Shown here: piece by piece, positions 25,923 to 35,631 of the stretch
Position numbering within the stretch: the first letter of the stretch is position 1
How the letters are laid out: every line of letters starts with the position of its first letter
Source of the DNA: Rhizobium leguminosarum
GTDB taxonomy: Bacteria; Pseudomonadota; Alphaproteobacteria; Rhizobiales; Rhizobiaceae
Assembly: GCF_001652265.1 (NCBI RefSeq)
Contig: NZ_LWBS01000428.1
Location: 151,228 to 215,227 of the forward strand
Length of the DNA stretch: 64,000 bases
Direction of reading: 5' to 3'
Position numbers and translations under genes: made by a program
Notes under the pieces: generated by a model
Told to the model about the DNA's origin: nothing
Seen by the model: only the letters and a program-made list of their open reading frames with translations
The model's database searches: none

Positions 25923-26172
25923 GACCGCTGCTTCTTGACAATGACTGGCAAACCCAATCCGTGCAGATTTCCCCGCGAAATTCAGACCCCAGCCTCGTCA
26001 CGACGGCAATAGAAATAATACAAATATCCATAAAATTCTCCTTACATCCCGTCGGAACTCAATATTCCTGATAGATTACAGATATATATAATCTGACCTC
26101 GCCAAGAAGATCGCTTGTCTGATAGCACAACCTAACCTATACCTTGCCGACAATTTACGGGTGATGGTGCGA
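25923..26172. other. AT-rich non-coding leader of the inserted methyltransferase gene
   Basis: No gene is apparent. The sequence is visibly richer in A and T than its neighbours and contains AGATTA (26073-26078) paired with TAATCT (26089-26094) around an AT loop, about 80 bp before the methyltransferase start. It probably holds that gene's promoter. Confidence 0.4.
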
Positions 26173-26835
26173 ATGAGCTTTTTGACAGAACATTTTATCA
26201 GAAATGCACACGATATACTTTCAGTTGGCAGCATTCCGTTCGACTCGAAATTTCTACGAGCTGAGTTTTTGTCCGACCACCGATTGAAGAGCCGGCAATT
26301 CCTCTGCGATTTGCTCCCCAAGGGTGGTGTCGGCGCCGAGTTTGGCGTGTTCACCGGATTGTTCTCGACCATTCTGCTTGACCGGGCCAAACCGAAGTCC
26401 GCCTATTTTGTCGACCCTTGGTGGCTGATTTTCGGAAATCACTATCCAGACTGGGGCGTCTATACCGCCAATGGCCGGTTATCGACGAGCCGCGCCCACG
26501 ATGTGGCCTCGCGACGTATCAAAAGGTCTGCGCAAGGCGCCAGCGTATCGGTCCATGTCGACTATTCGGTACCTTTCCTGGAGCAGCTTCCCGACGACCA
26601 TCTCGACTGGGTCTATCTGGATTCTTCGCACTCCTATGATGGCACGGCCGAGGAGCTCAAAGTGCTGAAGCGTAAAGTCAAATCGGGCGGTATCATCGCT
26701 GGCGACGATTGGCACGACGCTCTCGATCATGCCCATAGCGGCGTCGCGGTCGCCGTTCGCGAAGCAGTCGGCGCCGGCGCGTTCGAGATGATCGGCAGCT
26801 ATCCCGCGTTGCAATGGGCGATCCGCCGGCCCTGA
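26173..26835 (+). CDS. Class I SAM-dependent methyltransferase (Methyltransf_24-like)
   Basis: A roughly 220-residue protein with the SAM-binding glycine-rich strand VGAEFGVFTGLFSTILL, an acidic YFVDPWW strand end and DWVYLDSSHSYDGTAEELKVL followed by GGIIAGDDW, the pattern of Methyltransf_24 enzymes often seen in glycan or surface-polymer loci. The acceptor is unknown. Start options are 26161 (GTG), 26164 and 26173; MSFLTEHF at 26173 has the most typical N-terminus. It stands alone on the plus strand between duplicated pieces of the kinase/lipA junction, with an AT-rich leader, so it was probably acquired. Confidence 0.8.
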   Translation: MSFLTEHFIRNAHDILSVGSIPFDSKFLRAEFLSDHRLKSRQFLCDLLPKGGVGAEFGVFTGLFSTILLDRAKPKSAYFVDPWWLIFGNHYPDWGVYTANGRLSTSRAHDVASRRIKRSAQGASVSVHVDYSVPFLEQLPDDHLDWVYLDSSHSYDGTAEELKVLKRKVKSGGIIAGDDWHDALDHAHSGVAVAVREAVGAGAFEMIGSYPALQWAIRRP

Positions 26836-26869
26836 ACTGAATTACAGTTGCATTTTTGATTTGACGGGG

Positions 26870-26998
26870 ACTTAGCGAAAGTCGAGCGCTCGTGAGAGCC
26901 ACTGCCAGCGTGGTTTTGCCGTTGCCGGGACAGCCGATCACCAGACTGCGGTCGGATTCGACCAAGGCCCGTGAGACGTTCAGCGGCGCTTGAGACAC
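26870..26998 (-). pseudogene. Remnant of a second P-loop kinase gene (5' part)
   Basis: On the minus strand it reads SQAPLNVSRALVESD and then SLVIGCPGNGKTTLAVAL, matching the start of the intact kinase gene (NRILVIGCPGSGKSTLSTRL). One base later in another frame the match continues as SRALDF, so a frameshift has occurred. Coding similarity stops there. With the lipA remnant at 25818 it forms the second copy of the kinase/lipA junction. Confidence 0.7.
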
Positions 26999-27025
26999 AC
27001 CTCCGCCCGGGAGATTGCCGACACC

Positions 27026-27080
27026 AGCCCCTCATCCGCCTGCCGGCACCTTCTCCCCGTAAACGGGGCGAAGGGACATG
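27026..27080. repeat. Diverged half of a RIME-like mosaic repeat
   Basis: The sequence CCCCTCATCCGCCTGCCGGC followed by ACCTTCTCCCCGT and an imperfect GGGGCGAAGG arm matches the right half of the element at 6807-6966. It lies in the roughly 425-bp stretch between the methyltransferase gene and lipA, which otherwise holds only the kinase remnant and the lipA trailer. Confidence 0.6.
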
Positions 27081-27261
27081 CCGCGCCCTCCCCATTCCCA
27101 CCTCGCTCTCTGCCTCGTACCTGACATCTGCTGAGTGTGAACCAGCGGCAGATGCTGCGGCATAAGCCCGAGCGCGAGGAAAGAGAAGTTGGTCGGCATC
27201 GTCAGCAGCCTGGCCACGACGAAAATCGCCGCGGTTTCCTCGAAAAAGCAAGTGCCGGACC

Positions 27262-28233
27262 TTACTCGGCGGCGATCAACAGCTTCTTCTCGCGCGCCGC
27301 CCGCAGCCGGGCGAAGTCGTCGCCGGCATGGTGGGAGGAGCGGGTCAGGGGGCTGGAGGCGACCATCAGGAAGCCCTTGCTGTAGGCGACTGTCTCGTAG
27401 GACTTGAACTCGTCGGGGGTGACGAAGCTTTCGACCTTGTGGTGCTTGCGGGTCGGCTGCAGGTACTGGCCGATCGTCAGGAAGTCGACATCGGCTGTGC
27501 GTAGATCGTCCATCAGCTGGAGGACTTCGTTTCGCTCTTCGCCGAGACCAACCATGATGCCCGATTTGGTGAACATGGTGGGATCGAGTTCCTTCACTCG
27601 CTGTAGCAGGCGAACGGAATGGAAGTAACGGGCGCCAGGGCGAACCGTCAGATAGTTGCCGGGCACCGTTTCCATATTGTGGTTGAAGACGTCGGGCTTG
27701 GCGGCGACGACTCGTTCCAGCGCACCCGGCTTCTTCAGGAAATCGGGCGTCAGGATCTCGATCGTCGTCATCGGCGAGGCGGCACGGATTGCCCAGATCA
27801 CCTTTTCAAAGTGTTCGGCGCCGCCGTCCTCCAGGTCGTCACGGTCGACCGAGGTGATGACGACGTGGCTGAGTCCCATCTCTTTGACCGCCTTGGCGAC
27901 ATTCTCGGGCTCGGCCATATCGAGCGCATTCGGCTTGCCGGTGGCGACGTTGCAGAAGGCACAAGCGCGGGTACAGATCTCGCCCATGATCATGAAGGTC
28001 GCGTGCTTCTTGTCCCAGCACTCGCCGATATTCGGGCAGCCGGCCTCTTCGCAGACGGTGACGAGCTTGTGCTCCTTCACGATCGCGCGCGTCTCGGCAT
28101 AACCCTTGGAGGTCGGCGCCTTGACGCGAATCCAGTCCGGCTTGCGCATGACTTCCGTGTCCGGCCGATGCGCCTTCTCCGGATGCCGCACGCGCTTGGC
28201 GTCGGGATTGATCGTATCGAGGATGGTCACCAT
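27262..28233 (-). CDS. lipA: Lipoyl synthase
   Basis: A 323-residue radical-SAM enzyme that inserts two sulfurs into octanoyl groups on lipoyl domains. The auxiliary cluster motif C-x4-C-x5-C is [12 protein letters not shown], and the radical-SAM motif C-x3-C-x2-C is CTRACAFC. The ending [14 protein letters not shown] is typical. Its products are needed by PdhB and PdhC, encoded 3-7 kb upstream on the same strand. A damaged copy of its 3' end is at 25818-25922. Confidence 0.97.
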   Translation of the reverse strand: MVTILDTINPDAKRVRHPEKAHRPDTEVMRKPDWIRVKAPTSKGYAETRAIVKEHKLVTVCEEAGCPNIGECWDKKHATFMIMGEICTRACAFCNVATGKPNALDMAEPENVAKAVKEMGLSHVVITSVDRDDLEDGGAEHFEKVIWAIRAASPMTTIEILTPDFLKKPGALERVVAAKPDVFNHNMETVPGNYLTVRPGARYFHSVRLLQRVKELDPTMFTKSGIMVGLGEERNEVLQLMDDLRTADVDFLTIGQYLQPTRKHHKVESFVTPDEFKSYETVAYSKGFLMVASSPLTRSSHHAGDDFARLRAAREKKLLIAAE

Positions 28234-28272
28234 TGCAGTTTCAGCCTTCTACCGCCCCTATGCGGCAAATCA

Positions 28273-28355
28273 TCTAAAGAGCATCGCGTCAAACCGGAGT
28301 CATGCGGCACTCTTTAAGTCTATGTTTTATGCACGTCGTTATCCCGGCGACATGC
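28273..28355. repeat. Degenerate copy of the palindromic repeat at 925-1021
   Basis: CTAAAGAG (28273) and CTCTTTAAG (28310) form the first arms. The block GCACGTCGTTATCCCGGCGACATGC (in pieces, 28331-28355) corresponds to the GCATGTCGTTATC...CGACATGC part of the first copy, with a shortened centre. It lies between lipA and the first small membrane protein gene. Confidence 0.6.
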
Positions 28356-28356
28356 A

Positions 28357-28605
28357 TTAGCGCCGCACCAGCCGCGCAAGGAATATCAACAAGCAGGCGC
28401 CGAGGAAACCCGTCACGAAATAGCCGAGCCGCCCGCCGACCACCTCGAGATGAAACTGCGCGAGGATGGCGCTTGCGACGACCGAGCCGACGATGCCAAG
28501 CACGATATTCAGGAAAATCCCGTATCGCGCTTCCATCAGCTTGCCGGCGAGCCAGCCCGCAAGCCCGCCAATGATGATTGCCGAAATCCAGCCGACGCTT
28601 TCCAT
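28357..28605 (-). CDS. GlsB/YeaQ/YmgE family small membrane protein
   Basis: An 82-residue protein with three hydrophobic segments (VGWISAIIIGGLAGWLAGKL, IFLNIVLGIVGSVVASAI, YFVTGFLGACLLIFLA). The glycine-rich GGLAGWLAGKLM start is the hallmark of this family, formerly called transglycosylase-associated proteins. They are stress-inducible small inner-membrane proteins of unclear function. Start at MESVGW; an ATG six codons upstream is possible. A second member follows upstream. Confidence 0.85.
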   Translation of the reverse strand: MESVGWISAIIIGGLAGWLAGKLMEARYGIFLNIVLGIVGSVVASAILAQFHLEVVGGRLGYFVTGFLGACLLIFLARLVRR

Positions 28606-28642
28606 GCCTTCGCCTACCCTCAACTTGGCCCTCAGTTGCGCC

Positions 28643-28897
28643 TCAAGCGACCGCTCTCGCGATCAGAACCACGATGATCGCGCCGACGGTGGCGTGAATG
28701 ATCTGCACGACCAGCGCGTTTTCAATGCCCAGCGAAATGCCGAGCGCGCTGAACAGATAGCCGCCGACGAAGGCGCCGATGATGCCACTCAGCAGACATC
28801 TTATCAGCCCGCCGCCACCGACGACCAGGCTTGCGAGAAAGCCTGCAACCAGGCCGATCAGCAAAAATACCAGCAACGCCTGCGTCTCCATAGACAT
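28643..28897 (-). CDS. Second GlsB/YeaQ/YmgE-like small membrane protein
   Basis: An 84-residue hydrophobic protein with helices around ALLVFLLIGLVAGFLASLVVGGGG, LLSGIIGAFVGGYLFSALG and VVQIIHATVGAIIVVLIARAV. The fold and glycine pattern match the neighbouring gene, though the sequences differ, so an old tandem duplication is likely. It lies 76 bp after the lpdA stop. Confidence 0.8.
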   Translation of the reverse strand: MSMETQALLVFLLIGLVAGFLASLVVGGGGLIRCLLSGIIGAFVGGYLFSALGISLGIENALVVQIIHATVGAIIVVLIARAVA

Positions 28898-28973
28898 GAT
28901 GATTTCCTTTCGTTTTTTCCATCCCTGCGGAGTGGCTTTCCACTCCGGACATAGAGGGCGGGATCGGAAATTA

Positions 28974-30422
28974 TCAAGCGTTCAGGACGCGGCCGTAGGC
29001 ATCGAGGACCGCTTCCTTCATCGTTTCGGAAACTGTGGGATGCGGGAAGATCGTGTGCATCAGCTCTTCCTCGGTCGTCTCGAGATTCATCGCGACGACG
29101 AAGCCCTGGATGAGCTCGGTGACTTCGGCGCCGACCATGTGGGCGCCAAGCAGCTCGCCGCTCTTCTTGTCGAAGATCACCTTCACCATGCCCTGGTCTT
29201 CGCCGAGCGCGATCGCCTTGCCGTTCGCTGCGAAGGAGAAGCGGCCGACGCGGATGTCGCGGCCCAGTTCCTTGGCTTTTGCTTCGGTGATACCGACGGA
29301 GGCGACCTGCGGATTGCAATAGGTGCAGCCCGGGACCTTGTCCTTGTCTGTAGGATGAACGTTCGGGAGGCCGGCGATCTTTTCGACGCAGACGACGCCC
29401 TCATGCTCTGCCTTGTGCGCCAGCATCGGCGGGCCGGCGACATCGCCGATCGCATAGATGCCGGCGACATTGGTCTTGCCGTAGCCATCGATGACGACGC
29501 AGCCGCGGTCTGTCTTGACGCCGAGCGCCTCGAGACCGAGGTTTTCGATATTGCCCTGAACGCCGACGGCCGAAATCAGCCGGTCGGCGGTGATCTGCTG
29601 CACCTTGCCATCGGCCGTCTCGACATGGGCGGTGACGCTGCCGGCGCCCTTCTCGACCTTGGTGACCTTGGCGCTGGTGAAGATCTTGAGGCCGCGCTTT
29701 TCAAGCTGCTTGCGGGCGATCGCAGTGATCTCGGCATCCTCGACCGGCATGATGGTCGGCATGACTTCGACGACTGTCACGTCGACGCCCATCGAGCGAT
29801 AGAAGCTTGCGAATTCGATGCCGATCGCGCCCGAGCCCATGACGATCAGCGACTTCGGCAGAACATCCGGTTTCAGCGCCTCGAAATAGGTCCAGATCAG
29901 CTTGCCATCCGGCTCGATGCCGGGCAGAGCGCGCGGACGGGCGCCGGTGGCGATGATGATGTGCTTGGCGGTATAGGTGCCCTCGCCGCTCTTGACATTC
30001 TTCGGCACCGGATGCTGCGGCTCGACGACGGGCTTCGACGACTTGCCGACGACGACCTCGCCGGCCTTGGTGATCTTCGCTTCGCCCCAGATGATGTCGA
30101 TCTTGTTCTTCTTCATCAGGAAGCCGACGCCGGCGTTCAGACGGGCGGAGACGGCGCGCGAGCGGCCGACGACGGCCTTGGCATCCGGCTTGACCGTGCC
30201 TTCTAGAACGAGGCCGTAATCCTTGAAGTGATTGGCGTGGTCGAGCACCTCGGCCGAGCGCAGCAGCGCCTTTGTCGGTATGCAGCCCCAGTTCAGGCAG
30301 ATGCCGCCCATATGCTCGCGCTCGACGATCGCGGTCTTGAGGCCGAGCTGGCTGGCGCGGATGGCAGCGACATAGCCGCCGGGACCCGAGCCGATGATGA
30401 TGACGTCGTAGGATTCAGCCAT
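28974..30422 (-). CDS. lpdA: Dihydrolipoyl dehydrogenase, E3 of the pyruvate dehydrogenase complex
   Basis: A 482-residue flavoprotein that reoxidises dihydrolipoyl groups with NAD. FAD-binding GSGPGGYVAA at the N-terminus, redox-active cysteines C42 and C47 in GGICLNWGCIPTK, NAD-binding VMGSGAIGIEFA, and the C-terminal active-site HPTVSE with its His-Glu pair. Position downstream of pdhA-pdhB-pdhC makes it the PDH E3 rather than the oxoglutarate-complex paralogue. Confidence 0.95.
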   Translation of the reverse strand: MAESYDVIIIGSGPGGYVAAIRASQLGLKTAIVEREHMGGICLNWGCIPTKALLRSAEVLDHANHFKDYGLVLEGTVKPDAKAVVGRSRAVSARLNAGVGFLMKKNKIDIIWGEAKITKAGEVVVGKSSKPVVEPQHPVPKNVKSGEGTYTAKHIIIATGARPRALPGIEPDGKLIWTYFEALKPDVLPKSLIVMGSGAIGIEFASFYRSMGVDVTVVEVMPTIMPVEDAEITAIARKQLEKRGLKIFTSAKVTKVEKGAGSVTAHVETADGKVQQITADRLISAVGVQGNIENLGLEALGVKTDRGCVVIDGYGKTNVAGIYAIGDVAGPPMLAHKAEHEGVVCVEKIAGLPNVHPTDKDKVPGCTYCNPQVASVGITEAKAKELGRDIRVGRFSFAANGKAIALGEDQGMVKVIFDKKSGELLGAHMVGAEVTELIQGFVVAMNLETTEEELMHTIFPHPTVSETMKEAVLDAYGRVLNA

Positions 30423-30438
30423 GTGTTTCCTGCCTTTG

Positions 30439-31020
30439 TTACGCTGCGCTGCGGGTCATGAGCACCCACGCATGTCTCTTGCTGTTTTCGAAGAACGGCA
30501 CGGCATCGGCACGCGCAGCCTCCAGGAATCCGTTTCTTCCATAAAGCGACAAAGCCGCCTCGTTGTCGCTGGCGGTGATCAAGCTGACGGGCCGCCGATC
30601 GGCCCTTTCGATCTGATCGTCCAGCAGCCTCTGTCCGATGCCGATGCCGCGCAGGTGGCGATAGACGCCGAGACTGCCGATGAACCAGCTTCCGACCACC
30701 GTTTTCTGCAAGGTGAGCATCGGTGCGGTCGCCGGAATCGTCGCCTCGATATCGCCTATCCCCTCACCCAGCGCATGGCCGATCGCCACACCCGCAACCT
30801 CGCCATAAGCCTCGGCAATGACAGCATCCCGCCAGCTGCCGACCGCTTGGTCCTCGGTCATCTTCAGCCGGCCCCGCTCCAGCGGCGTGTCACTCACGCC
30901 GTTTTCCACATCGGCAAACCAGAGCCAGGAGGCAAAACCGTGCGATGCGATATCCGCCAGAATCGCCAGCTCCGAGGCATCCCGCCGTGAGGCCTGCCGG
31001 AGGGCGATGAAGGAGGTCAT
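30439..31020 (-). CDS. GNAT-family N-acetyltransferase
   Basis: A 193-residue acetyltransferase. The acetyl-CoA loop region is around LGVYRHLRGIGIGQRLLDDQIE (about 135-155), a good R/Q-x-x-G-x-G/A pattern, followed by LITASDNEAALSLYGRNGF. Acceptor unknown. It is 2 bp downstream of the esterase stop and 16 bp before lpdA, so it is carried in the pdh transcript, possibly a passenger there. Confidence 0.82.
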   Translation of the reverse strand: MTSFIALRQASRRDASELAILADIASHGFASWLWFADVENGVSDTPLERGRLKMTEDQAVGSWRDAVIAEAYGEVAGVAIGHALGEGIGDIEATIPATAPMLTLQKTVVGSWFIGSLGVYRHLRGIGIGQRLLDDQIERADRRPVSLITASDNEAALSLYGRNGFLEAARADAVPFFENSKRHAWVLMTRSAA

Positions 31021-31022
31021 GC

Positions 31023-31664
31023 TCAGATCCCCAGCATCATCCGCACGATCGATTCCAGCCCGCGTCCAAGCGCACGCGTATTATCCGCATCGAGGTGAAT
31101 GCCATCGATCGGTGTGGTCTTGGCGACGGAATTGCCGTCGAAGAAGCCACAACCGAGTTCGTCGGCAAGATCACGATAAAGCGTTGCAAGCTTTGCCGAT
31201 TCCTCGATGCCGCCGGGAAACGATGCGGCGAAGGGCACGTTACCCGTCGCGCGGATCGCCGGCGGCGCCACGATCAGAATCTCCGGCCCATCGAATTCGA
31301 AGGGCCAGGCGTGATTGCGGATCAGCCGCACAAGCCGGCTGATGCCTTGGCATGCGGCAAAGGCCGAACCCGCCACAACCGGCTTCATGTCGTTGGTGCC
31401 GAGCAGAAGGACAACGAGGTCGAGCGGCGCATGCGACTGCAGGATCGTCGGCAGGATGCGCGCACCATTGCGATCGCAATCGGCCAGGTGGTCGTCGAAA
31501 GCTGTGGTGCGACCATTCAGGCCTTCGGCGATGACGCGCGCCTCACTGCCGAGCGCTGCCTGCAGCACGCTCGGCCAGCGATTCTTGTAATCATGACGGC
31601 CGATCGTCTCGGCGTCATAACCCCAGGTCAGCGAGTCGCCATAGCAAAGAACGGTCTTGGTCAT
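31023..31664 (-). CDS. SGNH/GDSL-family hydrolase (arylesterase-like)
   Basis: A 213-residue serine esterase. Block I is CYGDSLTWGYD with the nucleophile Ser, block III is LLLGTNDMK, and block V is DGIHLDADN with the catalytic Asp and His. No signal peptide, so cytoplasmic. MTKTVLCYGDS is the conserved beginning; an ATG nine codons upstream overlaps the pdhC stop. Part of the pdhABC-lpdA gene run. Confidence 0.85.
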   Translation of the reverse strand: MTKTVLCYGDSLTWGYDAETIGRHDYKNRWPSVLQAALGSEARVIAEGLNGRTTAFDDHLADCDRNGARILPTILQSHAPLDLVVLLLGTNDMKPVVAGSAFAACQGISRLVRLIRNHAWPFEFDGPEILIVAPPAIRATGNVPFAASFPGGIEESAKLATLYRDLADELGCGFFDGNSVAKTTPIDGIHLDADNTRALGRGLESIVRMMLGI

Positions 31665-31683
31665 TTCCGCCTCCGCGCCGCTA

Positions 31684-33045
31684 TCAGACAAGCATGCCCA
31701 TCGGGTTCTCGATGTAGCCCTTGAAGGCCTGGAGCAGCTCGGCGCCGAGCGCGCCGTCGACGCAGCGATGGTCGGTCGAGAGCGTGACTGACATCACGGT
31801 GGCGATCGCCATTTCGCCCTTCTTGACGACAACCCGCTGTTCGCCGGCACCGACCGCGAGGATCGTCGCATGCGGCGGGTTGACGACGGCTGCGAAGTTC
31901 TTCACGCCCATCATGCCCATGTTGGAAACCGAGCTGGTGCCGCCCTGATATTCTTCAGGCTTCAGCTTGCGGTCCTTGGCCCGCTTGCCGAGATCGCGCA
32001 TCTCGTTGGAGATCGTCGACAGGGTCTTTTCCTCGGCCTTGCGGATGATCGGGGTGATCAGGCCGCCGGGGATCGAGACAGCAACGCCGACATCGGCGTG
32101 CTTGTGCTTGACCATGTTGCTGTCGGTCCAGGAGACATTGGCATCCGGAACGTCGCGCAACGCCAGCGCCATGGCCTTGATGACCATGTCGTTGACCGAG
32201 AGCTTGTAGGCCGGAGCGTTGTCCTTGCGCGGGGCCGCATCGTTCAGCTGGGCGCGCAGCGCCAGCAACGCATCGAGCTCGCAATCGACGCTGACGTAGA
32301 AATGCGGGATCGTCTGCTTGGATTCGACCAGGCGCCTGGCGATCGTCTTGCGCATGCCGTCATGCGGCACGAGCTCGTAGGAGCCAGGTTCGAAGAGCTT
32401 GAGCACGGCCTCTTCGGACGCGCCCTTCGGTGCAGCGGCGGCCGGAGCCGGCGCGGCAGCCTGCGGGGCGGCCGCGGATACAGGCGCAGCAGCAGCCTTG
32501 GCGCCACCACCGGCAACGGCGGCTTCGATGTCGCTCTTGACGACGCGGCCGTGCGGGCCGGTGCCCGCGACTGCCGAAAGGTCGATACCCGCTTCCTTGG
32601 CCAGCCTGCGGGCAAGCGGCGAAGATAAGGTGCGGCTGCCGTCAGATGAAACCGAGGCGGTTGCGGCGGCGGGTGCGGGTGCCGCAGCCGGAGTAGACTG
32701 GGCCGGAGCCGGCGCAGCCTCGGCCTTCGGCGCGGCTGCACCGTCAGCTTTCGGTGCCGGAGCGGCGGAACCCGCACTGCTTGCGGCAGCGGAGACATCC
32801 TCGCCATCGGCGGCGAGAACCGCGATCAGCGCATTGACCTTGACGCCTTCGGTGCCGGCGGCAACGACGAGCTTGGCGACCGTGCCTTCATCGACGGCTT
32901 CGACTTCCATCGTCGCCTTGTCGGTCTCGATCTCGGCGATCACATCGCCTGACTTGACCTTGTCGCCTTCCTTGACCAGCCATTTGGAAAGATTGCCTTC
33001 CTCCATGGTCGGAGAGAGGGCGGGCATCGTAATATTGATCGGCAT
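31684..33045 (-). CDS. pdhC: Pyruvate dehydrogenase E2, dihydrolipoamide acetyltransferase
   Basis: A 453-residue core enzyme that transfers acetyl groups from lipoyl to CoA. One N-terminal lipoyl domain with the lipoylated Lys in ETDKATMEV, an Ala/Pro-rich linker (about 85-135), a peripheral-subunit-binding domain ([19 protein letters not shown]), a second flexible linker, and the catalytic domain ending with the [11 protein letters not shown] motif that holds the active-site His. 15 bp downstream of pdhB. Confidence 0.96.
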   Translation of the reverse strand: MPINITMPALSPTMEEGNLSKWLVKEGDKVKSGDVIAEIETDKATMEVEAVDEGTVAKLVVAAGTEGVKVNALIAVLAADGEDVSAAASSAGSAAPAPKADGAAAPKAEAAPAPAQSTPAAAPAPAAATASVSSDGSRTLSSPLARRLAKEAGIDLSAVAGTGPHGRVVKSDIEAAVAGGGAKAAAAPVSAAAPQAAAPAPAAAAPKGASEEAVLKLFEPGSYELVPHDGMRKTIARRLVESKQTIPHFYVSVDCELDALLALRAQLNDAAPRKDNAPAYKLSVNDMVIKAMALALRDVPDANVSWTDSNMVKHKHADVGVAVSIPGGLITPIIRKAEEKTLSTISNEMRDLGKRAKDRKLKPEEYQGGTSSVSNMGMMGVKNFAAVVNPPHATILAVGAGEQRVVVKKGEMAIATVMSVTLSTDHRCVDGALGAELLQAFKGYIENPMGMLV

Positions 33046-33060
33046 CGAAACACCCTCCCC

Positions 33061-34446
33061 TTATTTGTAGCAAACAGCCTTCACCGCATCGACCACTTCG
33101 CCGACGTTCGGAAGGGCGAGCTTTTCGAGATTGGCGGCGTAAGGCATCGGAACGTCCTTGCCTGCGATCGTCAGGATCGGCGCATCGAGATAGTCGAAGG
33201 CCTGCTGCATGACGCGGGTGGCGATTTCGGTGCCGACGGAGGACTGCGGATAACCTTCCTCGACGGTGACGAGACGGCCGGTCTTCTTCACCGATTCGAT
33301 CACTGTCGGCAGGTCCATCGGGCGGATGGTACGAAGGTCGATCAGCTCGACGTCGATGCCGATCTTCTCGAGTTCGGCGACAGCCTTGGTGGCATAGCTC
33401 ATGCCGATGCCGAAGGAGACGACCGTGACGTCCTTGCCCGGACGATGGATGCGGGCCTTGCCGATCGGCAGCACGAAATTGTCGAGCTTCGGCACGTCGA
33501 AGTGCTGACCGTAGAGGATTTCGTTTTCGAGGAAGATGACCGGGTTCGGATCGCGGATCGCAGCCTTCAGCAGGCCCTTGGCGTCGGATGCCGTATAGGG
33601 CATGACGACCTTCAGGCCGGGAATGGCGCTATACCAGGCTGCATAATCCTGGCTGTGCTGGGCGCCGACGCGAGCCGCGGCACCATTCGGGCCGCGGAAG
33701 ACGATCGGAGCGCCCATCTGGCCGCCGGACATATAAAGCGTCTTGGCGGCGGAGTTGATGATCTGGTCGATCGCCTGCATGGCGAAGTTGAAGGTCATGA
33801 ATTCGACGATCGGCCGAAGGCCGGCCATGGCTGCACCGACGCCGACGCCGGCAAAGCCATGCTCGGTGATCGGCGTATCGACGACGCGGCGGGGGCCAAA
33901 TTCCTGCAGCAGGCCTTGAGTGACCTTGTAGGCGCCCTGGTATTCGGCGACTTCCTCGCCCATGACGAAGACGTTTTCGTCGGCGCGCATTTCCTCGGCC
34001 ATGGCGTCGCGAAGCGCTTCGCGCACGGTGGTCGACACCATTTCGGTGCCGGCCGGGATTTCAGGGTCATTCGGAACGACGGCCTTCGGTTCGGCCGGAA
34101 GGGGTGCTGCGGCGGAACCGGTGTTGGTCGGCTTCTCTTCCTGGGCAACTGCGGGCGCAGCAGCAGCGGCCGGCTTGGCGGCGGAAATGTCCGCGGCGGA
34201 TTCGCCGTCCTGCAGCAGCACGGCGATTTTGGTGTTGACCTTGACGCCTTCGGTGCCGGCATCGACGAGCAGCTTGCCGATGATTCCTTCATCGACGGCT
34301 TCGACTTCCATCGTCGCCTTGTCGGTTTCGATTTCGGCAATCACGTCGCCGGAGGTGACTTTGTCACCTTCCTGCTTCAGCCATTTGGACAGTGTGCCTT
34401 CTTCCATCGTCGGAGAGAGGGCGGGCATGAGGATATCAATAGGCAT
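33061..34446 (-). CDS. pdhB: Pyruvate dehydrogenase E1 beta with N-terminal lipoyl domain
   Basis: A 461-residue E1 beta, about 120 residues longer than the usual form because residues 1-80 are a lipoyl domain (Lys in [15 protein letters not shown]) almost identical to that of PdhC, followed by an Ala/Pro linker. The E1 beta part starts around [16 protein letters not shown], with [16 protein letters not shown] and the C-terminal [14 protein letters not shown]. The lipoylated E1 beta is a known alphaproteobacterial feature. Lies between pdhA and pdhC with 15-bp gaps on both sides. Confidence 0.95.
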   Translation of the reverse strand: MPIDILMPALSPTMEEGTLSKWLKQEGDKVTSGDVIAEIETDKATMEVEAVDEGIIGKLLVDAGTEGVKVNTKIAVLLQDGESAADISAAKPAAAAAPAVAQEEKPTNTGSAAAPLPAEPKAVVPNDPEIPAGTEMVSTTVREALRDAMAEEMRADENVFVMGEEVAEYQGAYKVTQGLLQEFGPRRVVDTPITEHGFAGVGVGAAMAGLRPIVEFMTFNFAMQAIDQIINSAAKTLYMSGGQMGAPIVFRGPNGAAARVGAQHSQDYAAWYSAIPGLKVVMPYTASDAKGLLKAAIRDPNPVIFLENEILYGQHFDVPKLDNFVLPIGKARIHRPGKDVTVVSFGIGMSYATKAVAELEKIGIDVELIDLRTIRPMDLPTVIESVKKTGRLVTVEEGYPQSSVGTEIATRVMQQAFDYLDAPILTIAGKDVPMPYAANLEKLALPNVGEVVDAVKAVCYK

Positions 34447-34461
34447 GGGTTCCCTCCCCGA

Positions 34462-35508
34462 TTAGAGCAGAATGTCGGTATAGAGCTCGGATGCATCCGG
34501 CTCCGGATCGGCCTGGGCGAAATCGGCACTGTCGGCGACGATGTCGCGGACATCCTTGTCGATCGCCTTCAGATCGTCTTCGGAAGCCCAGCCCTTTTCG
34601 ACGAGGCGTGCCTTCACCTGTTCAATCGGGTCATGCTCGGAGCGCATCTTCTGCACTTCGTCCTTGGAGCGATATTTCGCCGGGTCGGACATGGAGTGAC
34701 CGCGATAACGATAGGTCAGCATTTCGAGAATGATCGGACCCTTGCCGGAACGGCAATGTTCGAGCGCCTCGTCGGCCGCCGCCTTGACGGCACGGACGTC
34801 CATGCCGTCGACCTGAATGCCGGGGATGCCGAAGCCAGATCCGCGAAGCGAGTAATTCGACTGCGCGGTGGCGCGGGCGGTCGAGGTGCCCATGGCGTAA
34901 CGGTTGTTCTCGACGATATAGACGATCGGCAGCTTCCAGAGAGCAGCCATGTTGAAGCTCTCGTAGACCTGGCCCTGGTTGGCAGCGCCGTCGCCGAAAT
35001 AGGCGATGGAGACATTGTCGTTGCCGCGGTAGCGGTTTGCGAAGGCAAGACCCGTTCCGAGCGAGACCTGGGCGCCGACGATGCCGTGACCGCCGTAGAA
35101 ATGCTTCTCTTTCGAGAACATGTGCATCGAGCCGCCCTTGCCGTGGGAATAGCCGCTGCGACGCCCGGTCAGTTCCGCCATGACGCCGCGCGCTTCCATG
35201 CCGGTTGCCAGCATGTGGCCGTGGTCGCGATAGGCGGTGATGACCTGGTCGCCTTCCTTCTGCGCCATCTGCATGCCGACGACGACAGCTTCCTGACCGA
35301 TGTAGAGGTGACAAAAGCCGCCGATGAAGCCCATGCCGTAAAGCTGACCGGCCTTCTCCTCGAAGCGGCGGATCAGCAGCATCTCGCGATAGGCCTTCAG
35401 CTCTTCATTGCGATCGAAGTCGGCTACCGGGCCTCCATTCGATGCTTTGGCTGCCGGTTTTGCTGCAGTTTTGCGGCTGGAAACGGTCGCGGTCTTTCGC
35501 GGCGCCAT
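34462..35508 (-). CDS. pdhA: Pyruvate dehydrogenase E1 alpha
   Basis: A 348-residue thiamine-diphosphate subunit. An Ala/Lys-rich N-terminus precedes the RRFEEKAGQLYGMG segment. The ThDP/Mg motif runs GDGAANQGQVYESFNMAALWKLP, with the phosphorylation-loop equivalent YRYRGHSMSDPAKYRSKDE. First gene of the pdhA-pdhB-pdhC-esterase-GNAT-lpdA run. Transcription probably starts in the AT-rich 140 bp upstream. Confidence 0.96.
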   Translation of the reverse strand: MAPRKTATVSSRKTAAKPAAKASNGGPVADFDRNEELKAYREMLLIRRFEEKAGQLYGMGFIGGFCHLYIGQEAVVVGMQMAQKEGDQVITAYRDHGHMLATGMEARGVMAELTGRRSGYSHGKGGSMHMFSKEKHFYGGHGIVGAQVSLGTGLAFANRYRGNDNVSIAYFGDGAANQGQVYESFNMAALWKLPIVYIVENNRYAMGTSTARATAQSNYSLRGSGFGIPGIQVDGMDVRAVKAAADEALEHCRSGKGPIILEMLTYRYRGHSMSDPAKYRSKDEVQKMRSEHDPIEQVKARLVEKGWASEDDLKAIDKDVRDIVADSADFAQADPEPDASELYTDILL

Positions 35509-35631
35509 TCAACCCTCCCTATGGGTTTGTCGTTTCTTCGTGGCGCGTACCATAGGGAAGAAATATGACCACAGCAATGCCATAATTGCATGGCTCGTAT
35601 TCGGCGTTAAATTATTGGAAAAACTATGAAA

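Noticed and set aside
26693..26998. 101-residue minus-strand frame containing a P-loop
   Set aside because: Only the first 40 residues match the kinase and then a frameshift follows; the rest is antisense to the methyltransferase. Recorded as a remnant, not a gene.
33061..34446. Lipoyl domain fused to E1 beta as a possible novelty
   Set aside because: This architecture is known in alphaproteobacterial pyruvate dehydrogenases.
33445..35568. 707-residue frame antisense to pdhA/pdhB
   Set aside because: The opposite strand encodes clear PDH subunits; the frame is low-complexity and without motifs.
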